A DNA stretch of 64,000 nucleotides from Flavipsychrobacter stenotrophus (GTDB lineage Bacteria > Bacteroidota > Bacteroidia > Chitinophagales > Chitinophagaceae), in assembly GCF_002954265.1 (NCBI RefSeq), contig NZ_PPSL01000003.1, positions 62,001-126,000 on the forward strand. Reading direction: 5' to 3'. Both the position numbers and the translations under genes were made by a program. Shown here piece after piece: positions 52,251 through 60,737 of the stretch. Under the pieces are notes generated by a model. That model saw only the letters and a program-made list of their open reading frames with translations, searched no databases and was not told the origin of the DNA. Numbering within the stretch: the stretch's first letter is position 1; every line of letters begins with the position of its first letter.

Positions 52251-53684
52251 ATGGTATTGTTACTACTCATTCTTATTCCTTTAATTACAGGCGCATTTTC
52301 TTTCGCTGTAAAAGGCGATGCCGCAAAAGCGCTGGCATTGATAAGTACTACAGCCACGTTGGCATTATCGGCATATGTAAGCGGTGCTAATTTTGGTGCT
52401 CCGGTTTCATACGATCACGAATGGATACCTATGATGGGTACTCGTTTCAGTTTGCTGGCAGATGGTATGAGCAGCATGCTCGTATTACTTACAGGAATTG
52501 TAATGATGGTGGTAATGATAGCGCAGATCAATAAAGATGTAGAACACCCGGGTGCTTTCTATGGTTTGTTGTTACTTTCTCAGGCTGGCCTGATGGGCGT
52601 GTTCCTTGCTTCTGATGCTTTGTTATTCTATGTGTTCTGGGAGTTGGCACTGATACCTGTTTACTTTCTGTGTTCTCAGTGGGGTGGCGAAAAGCGCATA
52701 CCTGTTACTTTCAAGTTCTTCATTTATACGTTCGTAGGTAGCTTAATGATGTTGTCTGGTCTTATCTATCTCTCATTGCAGGGCGGTAGCTATGCATGGG
52801 CAGATATCACAAAGGCGGGCGCGGCATTACCTGCCGCATCTCAGCACTGGTTATTCTGGTTAATGTTTATTGCATTCGCTATTAAGATGCCGGTATTTCC
52901 TTTCCATACCTGGCAGCCAGATGCTTACGAGCAATCACCAACTCCGGTTACCATTGTGCTGAGTGCATTGATGGTGAAAATGGGCCTTTTTGCCGTGTTG
53001 CGTTGGTTAATGCCAACCGTGCCGGTAGGTGTAGAATATTGGTCTGATACCGTTGTAGTACTTTCTGTTATCGGTATTGTGTATGCTTCTTGCATCGCTA
53101 TCGTACAAACTGACATCAAGCGTATGATCGCTTATTCTTCTATTGCGCATATGGGTTTGATGTGTGCAACAGCATTCGCACACAATGGTGTTGGTATGCA
53201 TGGGGTGATGGTGCAGATGTTCAATCACGGCATCAACATTACAGGTATGTGGTTGATAGTAAGCATGGTAGAACAGCGTTGGGGCACCCGCGATATGACC
53301 AAGCTGGGTGGTATGGCCAGCTCTGCTCCGCAGATGGCTATTGCCCTGGTGATCATATCTCTTGCAAATATTGCACTGCCGCTTACCAATGGTTTCATAG
53401 GTGAGTTCATGATGTTCAATGGCTTGTTCTCTGGTTATATATCTAATCATACGGTTATGACTGTACTGGCAGGATTGGGTATCATACTCGGTGCAGTATA
53501 CACACTGAACATGATACAGAAAGTAGCTTATGGTGAAAAGACCACTATGGTAGTGGCGAAAGACCTGGCTATCAATGAATACATTAGCCTGGCAGTGATC
53601 ATTACCGTGATCATCTTTCTGGGTGTATATCCTAAACCATTGCTGGACCTTACTTCAGGAGTGGCACAGATGATAGTAAAGTAA
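52251..53684 (+). CDS. nuoM: NADH-quinone oxidoreductase subunit M
   Basis: A 477-residue antiporter-like membrane subunit with about 14 helices. FYVFWELALIPVYFLCSQWGG holds the conserved Glu on helix 5, AFAIKMPVFPFHTWQPDAYEQSPTPVTIVLSALMVKMG the two Lys residues, and DIKRMIAYSSIAHMGLMCATA and MFNHGINITGMWLIV the later conserved block. It is one of three proton-pumping subunits. A gap of 87 bases with two small hairpins separates it from nuoN. Confidence 0.96.
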   Translation: MVLLLLILIPLITGAFSFAVKGDAAKALALISTTATLALSAYVSGANFGAPVSYDHEWIPMMGTRFSLLADGMSSMLVLLTGIVMMVVMIAQINKDVEHPGAFYGLLLLSQAGLMGVFLASDALLFYVFWELALIPVYFLCSQWGGEKRIPVTFKFFIYTFVGSLMMLSGLIYLSLQGGSYAWADITKAGAALPAASQHWLFWLMFIAFAIKMPVFPFHTWQPDAYEQSPTPVTIVLSALMVKMGLFAVLRWLMPTVPVGVEYWSDTVVVLSVIGIVYASCIAIVQTDIKRMIAYSSIAHMGLMCATAFAHNGVGMHGVMVQMFNHGINITGMWLIVSMVEQRWGTRDMTKLGGMASSAPQMAIALVIISLANIALPLTNGFIGEFMMFNGLFSGYISNHTVMTVLAGLGIILGAVYTLNMIQKVAYGEKTTMVVAKDLAINEYISLAVIITVIIFLGVYPKPLLDLTSGVAQMIVK

Positions 53685-53701
53685 ACTGACTGATATTTTA
53701 C

Positions 53702-53760
53702 CCCGTTTTGCGGGTGTTGATTATAAAAATTTTGAACCAGCTTGCCTTGTGGCAGGTTTT
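53702..53760 (+). promoter_or_regulatory. Two small hairpins between nuoM and nuoN
   Basis: CCCG-TTTTG-CGGG (53702-53714) and CTTGCC-TTGT-GGCAGG followed by TTTT (53741-53760) could fold in the transcript just ahead of nuoN. The second looks like a weak intrinsic terminator or a fragment of a common palindromic repeat; it could reduce nuoN expression. Confidence 0.3.
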
Positions 53761-53771
53761 GAATTGAGATT

Positions 53772-55214
53772 ATGACTGCAATTATTGCTACTACGGTTTT
53801 TGGAATTATTATGATGTTCACCGGTTTATTCGTGGACAATAAGAAAACTGTATCATCTATAGCAGCAGTGCTTTTTGTCGCGCTGTTGGGTATAAACATA
53901 ATGGAGCTTTCAGATGCTACAGGTCCGGCACTAAGAAGCATGACATTGAGTTTGTTGGGAACTGCCGATAACACCAACGGTGCTTTCCCGCAACTGCTTT
54001 TTAATAACATGCTGCGCATAGATAAGATGTCTATGTGGTTCGGTACTGCAATGACTGCCTGCACTGCGCTTTATATACTGTTGATAGGAAAGGAATTCAG
54101 GAAAGTTGGTACTCACGTTGCCGAGTATTTTGCATTGATCTTCTTTATCCTTTGCGGTCTCTACATTCTTACTGCTTACAATTCAATGCTCATGTTGTTC
54201 ATCGGTATTGAAATAATGTCTATTCCGCAGTATGTTCTTGCCGGCAGCGACAAGCGCAACCTGAAAAGCAGTGAAGCATCTCTTAAGTATTTCCTTATGG
54301 GTGCCTTCTCTACAGGTATCCTATTGATGGGTATCACGTTGTTATATGGTGCTACCCGCACTTTCAACGTTACTGAAATGGTGCCGATGTTGCACAGCGA
54401 ATCGCTCAATCCATTGGCCATCTCAGGAATAGTATTCATAATGGTGGCGCTAGGCTTTAAAGTATCTGCAGCGCCTATGCACACCTGGACGCCCGATGTT
54501 TATGACGGTACACCAACAGCATTTACAGCTTTCATGGCTACCATAGTAAAGGCCGGTGTATTCTTTGCATTCCTTCGTTTATTCCACGTTTCATTTGGCA
54601 ACATCAGTGAGCATTGGTTAATGATATTGGCAATTGTTACAGCATTGACTTTGCTCATAGGTAATGTTACTGCAGTATACCAGCAGAGCGTAAAACGTAT
54701 GCTCGCTTATTCCTCAATAGCACAGGCAGGTTTTATGCTGTTCTCTGTGTTGGCAGTAAGCTCAAACATTGCATGGAACGGTATCATACTTTATGGTGTA
54801 GCCTATAGCGTTGCAACAATAGGTGTATTTGCCGTACTGGTAAAAATGAAAGACTACACTTACGATGGCTTTAATGGACTTGCAAAGAAAAACCCGCTAC
54901 TGGCATTCGTTACTACCATATTCTTGTTCTCATTAGCTGGTATACCACTTACAGGTGGTTTCATGGCCAAATACTATGTATTGCTGGCGGTTATGCACCA
55001 GGGCAATATGATGTGGCTGGTGATCTTTGCATTGCTTATGGCTGCGATAAGTGTTTACTATTACTTCAGGGTGATCATCGCTATGTACTTCAAGCAAGGA
55101 GATCCTGAACTTACATCAGAAGTAACCATGGGCGACCAGGTATTGCTCATTGCAACTACCATTATTGTAATTCTCCTGGGTGTAATGCCGCATTGGTTCC
55201 TGATGCCTGCATAA
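53772..55214 (+). CDS. nuoN: NADH-quinone oxidoreductase subunit N
   Basis: A 480-residue antiporter-like membrane subunit, the third proton pump and last gene of the operon. Conserved blocks are MLMLFIGIEIMSIPQYVLAG (Glu on helix 5), ALGFKVSAAPMHTWTPDVYDGTPTAFTAFMATIVKAG (two Lys), and QQSVKRMLAYSSIAQAGFMLF. LLAFVTTIFLFSLAGIPLTGGFMAKYYVL is the typical late segment. A strong terminator lies 26 bases beyond the stop. Confidence 0.96.
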   Translation: MTAIIATTVFGIIMMFTGLFVDNKKTVSSIAAVLFVALLGINIMELSDATGPALRSMTLSLLGTADNTNGAFPQLLFNNMLRIDKMSMWFGTAMTACTALYILLIGKEFRKVGTHVAEYFALIFFILCGLYILTAYNSMLMLFIGIEIMSIPQYVLAGSDKRNLKSSEASLKYFLMGAFSTGILLMGITLLYGATRTFNVTEMVPMLHSESLNPLAISGIVFIMVALGFKVSAAPMHTWTPDVYDGTPTAFTAFMATIVKAGVFFAFLRLFHVSFGNISEHWLMILAIVTALTLLIGNVTAVYQQSVKRMLAYSSIAQAGFMLFSVLAVSSNIAWNGIILYGVAYSVATIGVFAVLVKMKDYTYDGFNGLAKKNPLLAFVTTIFLFSLAGIPLTGGFMAKYYVLLAVMHQGNMMWLVIFALLMAAISVYYYFRVIIAMYFKQGDPELTSEVTMGDQVLLIATTIIVILLGVMPHWFLMPA

Positions 55215-55240
55215 GATACCAATGCTGATACAAAATATTA

Positions 55241-55268
55241 ACGGGGCAACTATTATAGTTGCCCCGTT
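55241..55268. terminator. Bidirectional terminator ending the nuo operon and the DinB-like gene
   Basis: ACGGGGCAACTA pairs perfectly with TAGTTGCCCCGT around a TTA(T) loop, with T residues downstream on plus. It sits between two converging genes. Confidence 0.9.
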
Positions 55269-55277
55269 TGCTCTTAG

Positions 55278-55796
55278 TTATTGCTCCTGACTTCTGTCAA
55301 GCACCTCCTTTATCTTCTCTAGCTGCTGCGTATGCCTTTGTGTATGGTAGATGGTAAACCATATAAACTCATAGCGGGTAATGTGGCCCATACCCGGCAT
55401 TTCAAAAGACATACACATTTCTGTCAGATCAAGTGTAGCAATCGCATCAAGTGTGTCTTCACGTATTGTTGCTAATTTATCGATCAGTTCCGTTTTCTCT
55501 AACGGATCATTGGTAGGAATAATGAAATCGGGCGACTTCATCTTATGCTCATAGTCAAGGAAAACCTTTTCCAGCATGGCCTTATGTTGGTCATAGGGCC
55601 TGTCTGTTGGTTGCGTACTATTTCTAAGCACATGTCCCATGTTGTCCATTGATTTCACCACATGATCGGTTACCTGCCCGGCTGTCCAGCTTCCTTCAAA
55701 TGGTATTGTGTTGATATCGGGTCGGTCTATCGACTCCAGCACTGCTATAATATGTAGTAAAGTGGTGTCGTATCTGCTATAGGTTTCGTTTTTCAT
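55278..55796 (-). CDS. DinB-like four-helix protein
   Basis: A 172-residue DinB superfamily protein, a four-helix bundle that usually holds one metal by three histidines: here H in GQVTDHVVKSM and the pair in FTIYHTQRHTQQLEKI. Members act as thiol-transferases (bacillithiol or mycothiol dependent) or as metal-dependent hydrolases, and the Bacteroidota forms are mostly uncharacterised. The start at 55796 (MKNETYS) is chosen because a consensus promoter (55813-55841) lies upstream of it and would be inside the longer frame from 55841. Confidence 0.82.
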   Translation of the reverse strand: MKNETYSRYDTTLLHIIAVLESIDRPDINTIPFEGSWTAGQVTDHVVKSMDNMGHVLRNSTQPTDRPYDQHKAMLEKVFLDYEHKMKSPDFIIPTNDPLEKTELIDKLATIREDTLDAIATLDLTEMCMSFEMPGMGHITRYEFIWFTIYHTQRHTQQLEKIKEVLDRSQEQ

Positions 55797-55812
55797 GCTA
55801 TTGTTTTTATAC

Positions 55813-55841
55813 CAAAAATAACGAACAAGAGGACCCGACAA
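55813..55841 (-). promoter_or_regulatory. Promoter of the DinB-like gene, TTG-N18-TATTTTTG
   Basis: On the minus strand TTG (55841-55839) and TATTTTTG (55820-55813) are 18 bases apart, matching the Bacteroidota consensus. Confidence 0.6.
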
Positions 55842-56165
55842 GGGTGAGATATCGTCCTTTTAAGATGTGATTGCGACAAACGATGTCGTTCTCGTATCAG
55901 GCTTATTCTAACTTGTTTTATTGTATAGCGACACATGCGTTTTCAATTCTTTAACTAAAACTTAAAGAGCATTAGTTATTTTAAGAAAAAATAACTAGAT
56001 TTATTCCTGATAATCAATACGTTAAGTTAATTTCTAGTTTCCTATGAAGTTAAAGTGTTGTCAACCCCGATGGTGTTTTGCATAGACTATGTATTGTCAA
56101 TTAGTGTGTAGCTACATACATGTGTAAACATAGGGTTGTACGCTTTATAAAACCAAAATCACAGA
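55842..56165. other. Intergenic region before the Hpt gene
   Basis: The 324 bases between the DinB-like gene and the Hpt gene are A/T-rich. Apart from the DinB promoter at its left edge I see no RNA gene, repeat or clear promoter match. Confidence 0.4.
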
Positions 56166-56504
56166 ATGTTATACGATATAAGTCAACTGGAATTTTTATT
56201 TGCCGATGATCCTGCTTTTTTAAAAGAGGTCATCGGACAATTTATAGAAGATGTATCTGCGGCAGAAGCAGACATTAATACAGCATATAATTCGGGCAAT
56301 TTCGGGCAGGAGAAATATCACCTTCATCGCATTAAATCACCGGTGAACAATTTTGGTGTCATTGGTGCAGCCGCAATAGTAGAGGCGCTTGAGGATATGG
56401 CTGATACATTGGGCGCGTCTACAGAGCATGCCTCGCTCTTGCAACAATTGCATGTGGAACTTACCGCCGTAATTATCGAATTAAAAGAAAATCATTCTTT
56501 ATAA
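56166..56504 (+). CDS. Hpt domain phosphotransfer protein
   Basis: A 112-residue protein that is a single histidine phosphotransfer domain. Helices ISQLEFLFADDPAFLKEVIGQFIEDVSAAEADI and YHLHRIKSPVNNFGVIGAAAIVEALEDMAD form the four-helix bundle, and H54 in HRIKSPVNNFG is the phospho-acceptor (the usual motif is H-x-L-K-G). It should carry phosphate between a receiver domain and another response regulator. It is 19 bases upstream of the FIST gene, followed by a hybrid kinase, so these three form a signalling operon. Confidence 0.85.
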   Translation: MLYDISQLEFLFADDPAFLKEVIGQFIEDVSAAEADINTAYNSGNFGQEKYHLHRIKSPVNNFGVIGAAAIVEALEDMADTLGASTEHASLLQQLHVELTAVIIELKENHSL

Positions 56505-56523
56505 CCCCCAAAAGTATAGGCAT

Positions 56524-57666
56524 ATGTTTGTAAGGCAACAACAGTTTATTAATAAGGAATGGACAAATGTGCATACAGCACCGGGTTTTACCAACACAGG
56601 TTGTAGCCTTGTACTTGTCTTCGGTAGCGGAGAAGAGATCATCAAACCTGATGTGTATACAATGCTGAAAAGCGAATATCCTAACGCCGAAATAGTTATC
56701 GGATCAACAGCCGGTGAGATAATAAACGAATCTGTTTACGATGATACTATAGTAGTTACTGCAATAGCTTTTGAACGAACCGGATTAAGAAGTGCTTCAC
56801 TCAATATGAATGATTATGTCTCCAGTTATGATGCCGGAGCCGCATTGATGAAGTTGCTGGACGCGGAAGACCTGGCATCTGTTTTTGTATTGAGCGACGG
56901 CGCGGTAGTCAATGGTAGCGAACTGGTAGCGGGGTTGAATGATAACAATAATAAAAAGGTAACCACTGCCGGCGGACTAGCTGGTGATGCCGCTCGTTTT
57001 CAACAAACGTTTACCGGCCTCAATGCCATACCTTCTCCGGGCAATGTAGTTGCTATCGGATTTTACGGAGCACACCTTGCTGTTGGTCATGGATCAATGG
57101 GTGGATGGGATGAATTCGGCCCTGAAAGAACAATTACTAAAGCGGACAAAAATGTGCTTTTGGAGTTGGACGGTAAGAGCGCACTGGAATTGTATAAACA
57201 ATACCTGGGAGACTATGTCAATGATCTGCCTGCCTCTGCGCTGCTGTTTCCGCTATCACTAAAGGATAGTGGCAGCAAGAATGTAGTAGTGAGAACCATA
57301 CTCGCCATTAACGAAGAATTGAGCTCTATGACGTTTGCAGGCAATATGCCCGAGGGTGGTAAGGTGAGATTGATGAAGGCCAATTTTGATAAGTTGATCG
57401 ACGCATCCAATATAGCTGCCGTCGGCACTGCAGTAACAAATGCGGTTTCCAAACCTGATCTTGCCATCCTTATCAGCTGTGTAGGCCGTAAACTTATTTT
57501 ACAGCAACGCATCAGCGAAGAGGTGGAAGCGGCGCGAGACTTTTTTGGCGCAAATGTGCCAATCACCGGCTTCTACTCTTATGGCGAAATATCGCCGCTG
57601 AAAGAAAGTATGTCGTGCGAATTACATAATCAGACAATGACCATTTTAACCCTTTCTGAAATATGA
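56524..57666 (+). CDS. FIST domain sensory protein
   Basis: A 380-residue protein with an N-terminal FIST domain (about 25-210; CSLVLVFGSGEEI, VIGSTAGEI, VVTAIAFERTGLRSA, TAGGLAGDAARF) and a C-terminal FIST_C domain (about 220-365; VRTILAINEELSSMTFAGNMPEGGKVRLM, TGFYSYGEISPLKES, LHNQTMTILTLSE). FIST domains are predicted to sense small ligands such as amino acids and are usually next to or fused with signalling proteins. No membrane segment is present, so sensing would be cytoplasmic. Its stop overlaps the start of the hybrid kinase gene by four bases. Confidence 0.88.
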   Translation: MFVRQQQFINKEWTNVHTAPGFTNTGCSLVLVFGSGEEIIKPDVYTMLKSEYPNAEIVIGSTAGEIINESVYDDTIVVTAIAFERTGLRSASLNMNDYVSSYDAGAALMKLLDAEDLASVFVLSDGAVVNGSELVAGLNDNNNKKVTTAGGLAGDAARFQQTFTGLNAIPSPGNVVAIGFYGAHLAVGHGSMGGWDEFGPERTITKADKNVLLELDGKSALELYKQYLGDYVNDLPASALLFPLSLKDSGSKNVVVRTILAINEELSSMTFAGNMPEGGKVRLMKANFDKLIDASNIAAVGTAVTNAVSKPDLAILISCVGRKLILQQRISEEVEAARDFFGANVPITGFYSYGEISPLKESMSCELHNQTMTILTLSEI

Positions 57667-59185
57667 CCCATTTACCAGACTCGGCAATAGAGCTGCATAA
57701 AGTACTACAGAAACAGATCGCTAAAAACCTTCCGGAGAAATTTTGGAGAGATACAGAAATACTTACATTCCTGTCGGTAGTCAGTGGCTATTACAACACT
57801 GTTGAAAGAGATAAAAAGATCACGGAACACGCTTTTGCTATCAGTGAAAAAGAGTACCAGGCAGTAGTTACTGATATCACAAGGAAGAACAAGATACTGC
57901 ATGATGCTATGCTGCAATTGAAAGCAGCTATCGCCACACTTCAGCCTGAAGCCGCATCTGCATTTGACGACTCAGACGAAGACATATCGGCGGTCATCAA
58001 TTACCTTATGGAGCTGATCCTTAGGTCAAAAGAGTTGGAGCAACACCTTATTCATGCAAAAGACGCTGCAGAGCAAGCCTCTAGCGCAAAGAGTGATTTC
58101 CTGTCAGTAATGAGCCATGAGATCCGTACGCCACTAAATGCCATCATAGGGTATATCCATTTACTTACGCAGGAAGATCCTCTGCCATCACAAACAACGT
58201 ACCTCAATATCCTCACTATTTCTGCCAAGAATCTGATGAGTCTCATCAATGATGTTCTGGACTTCAGTAAGATAGAAGAGGGTAAGGTGATTTTTGCCGA
58301 TAGTGATATGGATCTGAGAAAACTGGTGCAGGATGTAAGGTTGGCCAATAAGATAAGGGCCGATGAAAATGGGGATATACTCAAAGTAATGATGGATGAA
58401 GATGTGCCCCGCTATGTAAAGGGCGACATCACAAGACTCACCCAGATATTGAACAACCTGATATCTAATGCCATTAAGTTTACCAAAAATGGCAGGGTTA
58501 CTATAGAATTGCAGTTGAAGTCTAAGAAGGGTAAATATGCTGAAATTTTGTTCCTGATAAAAGACACAGGCATAGGCATCAGCAAAGAAAACCAGCAACT
58601 GATTTTCGAGCGATTTACTCAGGCACATAGCTATATTACAAGAGAGTATGGCGGATCTGGCTTAGGCCTTACTATCATAAGAAGTTGCTCAATTTACTGG
58701 AGAGCGAGATACATGTAGACAGTGTACCGGGCCAGGGATCTGAATTCTCATTTACATTATTGCTTAAAGAAAGTGATGTTGTAGAAGACGAAGTACCTCA
58801 AAGCATCATCAACGGTGAAGAATTGAAGGGCAAGAAAATTTTATTGGTAGAAGACGTTGAATTCAATGCCCTGCTAGCGCGCAAAATGTTGCAACGCTGG
58901 CAGGTAGATGCTACCCATGTGGTAAATGGACTGCTGGCTGTTGAGGCTGCGCGCAACAATGATTATGATGCCATACTCATGGACGTGCAAATGCCGGTAA
59001 TGGATGGTATTACAGCCAGCTCAGAGATACGCAAGTTCAACTCTGATGTTATTATCATTGCACTTACGGCATCTACCTCTCCTGCCATGCAGGAAAAATT
59101 CAACAATTTGGGAATAAGTGGTTTTGTATACAAACCTATTGATGCAGACTATCTATACAAAACATTGGTAAGGCTTAGCCGATAA
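57663..59185 (+). pseudogene. Hybrid histidine kinase (HisKA-HATPase-REC) split by a one-base frameshift
   Basis: Two frames together encode a 507-residue kinase. The first (57663-58718) has coiled-coil N-terminus, HisKA with H152 in [13 protein letters not shown], and HATPase motifs NAIKFTKNGRVTI, DTGIGIS and GGSGLGLTII. It then loses frame at about 58675-58682: restoring one base (most simply an A) reads IIKKLLNLLESEIHVDSVPGQG, the normal end of the ATPase domain, which continues in the second frame (about 58678-59185) into a receiver domain with its phospho-acceptor Asp in ILMDVQMPVMDG. No membrane helix. As given, the kinase would be cut off 13 residues after the last ATP-binding motif and the receiver would not be made unless restarted at TTG 58685. 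It is either a recent lesion or a base-call error. Confidence 0.82.
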
Positions 59186-59190
59186 ACGTA

Positions 59191-59997
59191 CTATGGATGA
59201 TAGTAGGCCATAGCACCTGGCATCAGGTCGCGTATATGTTGTATCCGGCTCTCATCACTTGGGTGAGTACTCAACAGCACAGGTGTGCTCGATCCGCCAC
59301 CTTGTGCCTGCATCCGCTGCCAGAAGGTAATAGCAGCATTAGGATTATATCCCGCAGATGCCATAAAATACAACCCTGTTTCATCGGCTTCGTTCTCTTG
59401 CTTGCGCGAGAAGGCTAATATGCCCAGGTTGCTGCTCAATCCAAATGCTGCATTGAACAATTGCTGTGTTTCGGCTGGTTTAGAAGATAAAAGCACAGAT
59501 AATGCCGCACCACCATATTGTAGTAGTAATTGCTGGCTCATACGCTCATTGCCATGTTTTAGCACCGCATGTGCTATCTCATGCCCCATCACTACCGCCA
59601 GATCAGTATCCGTCAGCGTCAATGGCATAATACCACTATACACCACTATTTTACCACCAGGCAGGCACCACGCGTTTACCTCAGCATTATTTACCAGGTT
59701 AAATTCCCAGTTGTAGTTCGTTATGAGGTTACTTTGCCCCTTATCTGCAAGGTATTGTTGTACTGCGGCAGTTAACCTGGCGCCAACGCGCTGCACCATT
59801 TGGGCTGAAGCCGTACCTGTCACCGGCGGATTAGTTGCTATAAATTCATTGTACTGGCTTGCCGACAAACTCATTACTGTGGCATCATCCACAAGATCAA
59901 GCGTGTTGCGCCCATTGGCATTTTTATGGCAGGAGTAGATGCCGGTACTTATAGCAGCAAGCCCAATTATAGAAAGGTAAGTGTATAGTTTTTTCAT
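59191..59997 (-). CDS. M48 family metallopeptidase, probable lipoprotein
   Basis: A 268-residue zinc peptidase. The HExxH motif is H139-E140-x-x-H143 in VMGHEIAHAVLKHGNERM, and the third ligand Glu is in RKQENEADETGLYFMASAGY, both standard for M48B/LoiP-like peptidases. The C-terminal STHPSDESRIQHI is also typical. The N-terminus MKKLYTYLSIIGLAAISTGIYSCHK looks like a lipoprotein signal with Cys at about residue 23, so it acts in the periplasm, probably in removing damaged outer membrane proteins. An upstream in-frame start (60042) lacks a plausible signal sequence. Confidence 0.88.
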   Translation of the reverse strand: MKKLYTYLSIIGLAAISTGIYSCHKNANGRNTLDLVDDATVMSLSASQYNEFIATNPPVTGTASAQMVQRVGARLTAAVQQYLADKGQSNLITNYNWEFNLVNNAEVNAWCLPGGKIVVYSGIMPLTLTDTDLAVVMGHEIAHAVLKHGNERMSQQLLLQYGGAALSVLLSSKPAETQQLFNAAFGLSSNLGILAFSRKQENEADETGLYFMASAGYNPNAAITFWQRMQAQGGGSSTPVLLSTHPSDESRIQHIRDLMPGAMAYYHP

Positions 59998-60196
59998 GGT
60001 TATCATATTAATTACATGATACCGATAATAAAGCCATGCCAAGCCCCGCTGGCATTATAAGTATTGACATTGCATTTTTATATTATTTCTAATTGCAAAT
60101 AACACCACATTATTTATAGAGGCTATACTTTAATAGCTCTCCTTTATATCTTTAAGAAAAAAAAGTAGGATGAAGAATTATCTTTTACTGTTCTCA

Positions 60197-60499
60197 ATGA
60201 GTGAGCAACTACAACACTGGAAGGGTTGGCTGCTGGTTTTCGGTATTGGTTTGGTGGTGGGCCTGATATGCGGTTTGCTTATGAAATGGAGAAGCCTCGG
60301 GGTGTGGTTTTCTATGCTAATGGGCATGGTTGGCGCATGGGCATATCATGCGTTTCTTACAAAATACTATACGTTTTCACAAAAGCACATAACCAACGAG
60401 ATCATTTACTCTATAATAGGGGCATTTGCATTAACCGTAATTATCAATCTTATTTTCGGCTCTAATCGTGGACGCGACAGAACCTTCTGGAGGGCATAA
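60197..60499 (+). CDS. GlsB/YeaQ/YmgE-like small membrane protein
   Basis: A protein of about 100 residues with three membrane helices (about 10-30, 38-56 and 72-92). The glycine-rich pattern GIGLVVGLICGLLMKWRSLGVWFSMLMGMVGAW and the closing IIGAFALTVIINLIFGSNRGR resemble the GlsB/YeaQ/YmgE (transglycosylase-associated) family of stress-related membrane proteins, but the match is by pattern only. ATG at 60197 (MSEQLQHW) or at 60170 (MKNYLL) may be used. It is followed by a strong hairpin at 60518. Confidence 0.65.
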   Translation: MSEQLQHWKGWLLVFGIGLVVGLICGLLMKWRSLGVWFSMLMGMVGAWAYHAFLTKYYTFSQKHITNEIIYSIIGAFALTVIINLIFGSNRGRDRTFWRA

Positions 60500-60517
60500 T
60501 AATACTGTTGATCATTT

Positions 60518-60555
60518 ACATACAAAGAGCTGCCTATCGGCGGCTCTTTGTATGT
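60518..60555. terminator. Long hairpin after the GlsB-like gene
   Basis: ACATACAAAGAGCTGCC pairs with GGCGGCTCTTTGTATGT around TATC, with one G-U pair. The stem is strong, but the flanking tail (TTAAT) is only weakly T-rich. Confidence 0.65.
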
Positions 60556-60608
60556 TTAATCTATTAGTAAAGCAAGATAGATAAGTGATTTATAATATTC
60601 TATACGTC

Positions 60609-60703
60609 AACCACTCTCCTCCCCTGCCTACCGGCAGGTAGGTTTTGAAGGAGGAGTACCCTAAGTGACGGCTTTTTCTGTCGTCACTTAGGGGGAGGTG
60701 GTT
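60609..60703. repeat. 95-bp palindromic intergenic element with nested hairpins
   Basis: The outer ends AACCACTCTCCTCC and GGGGAGGTGGTT are near inverted repeats. Inside are two hairpins: CCTACC-GGCA-GGTAGG and CCCTAAGTGACG pairing with CGTCACTTAGGG. The shape is that of a miniature inverted-repeat or REP-like element. It carries no reading frame and lies between two converging transcription units. Confidence 0.65.
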
Positions 60704-60737
60704 ATCTAACATTAAGTGTGATACTATCTACACACCG

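Noticed and set aside
55842-56165. A non-coding RNA in the gap before the Hpt gene
   Set aside because: No strong hairpin, terminator or promoter pair was found; the region is simply A/T-rich.
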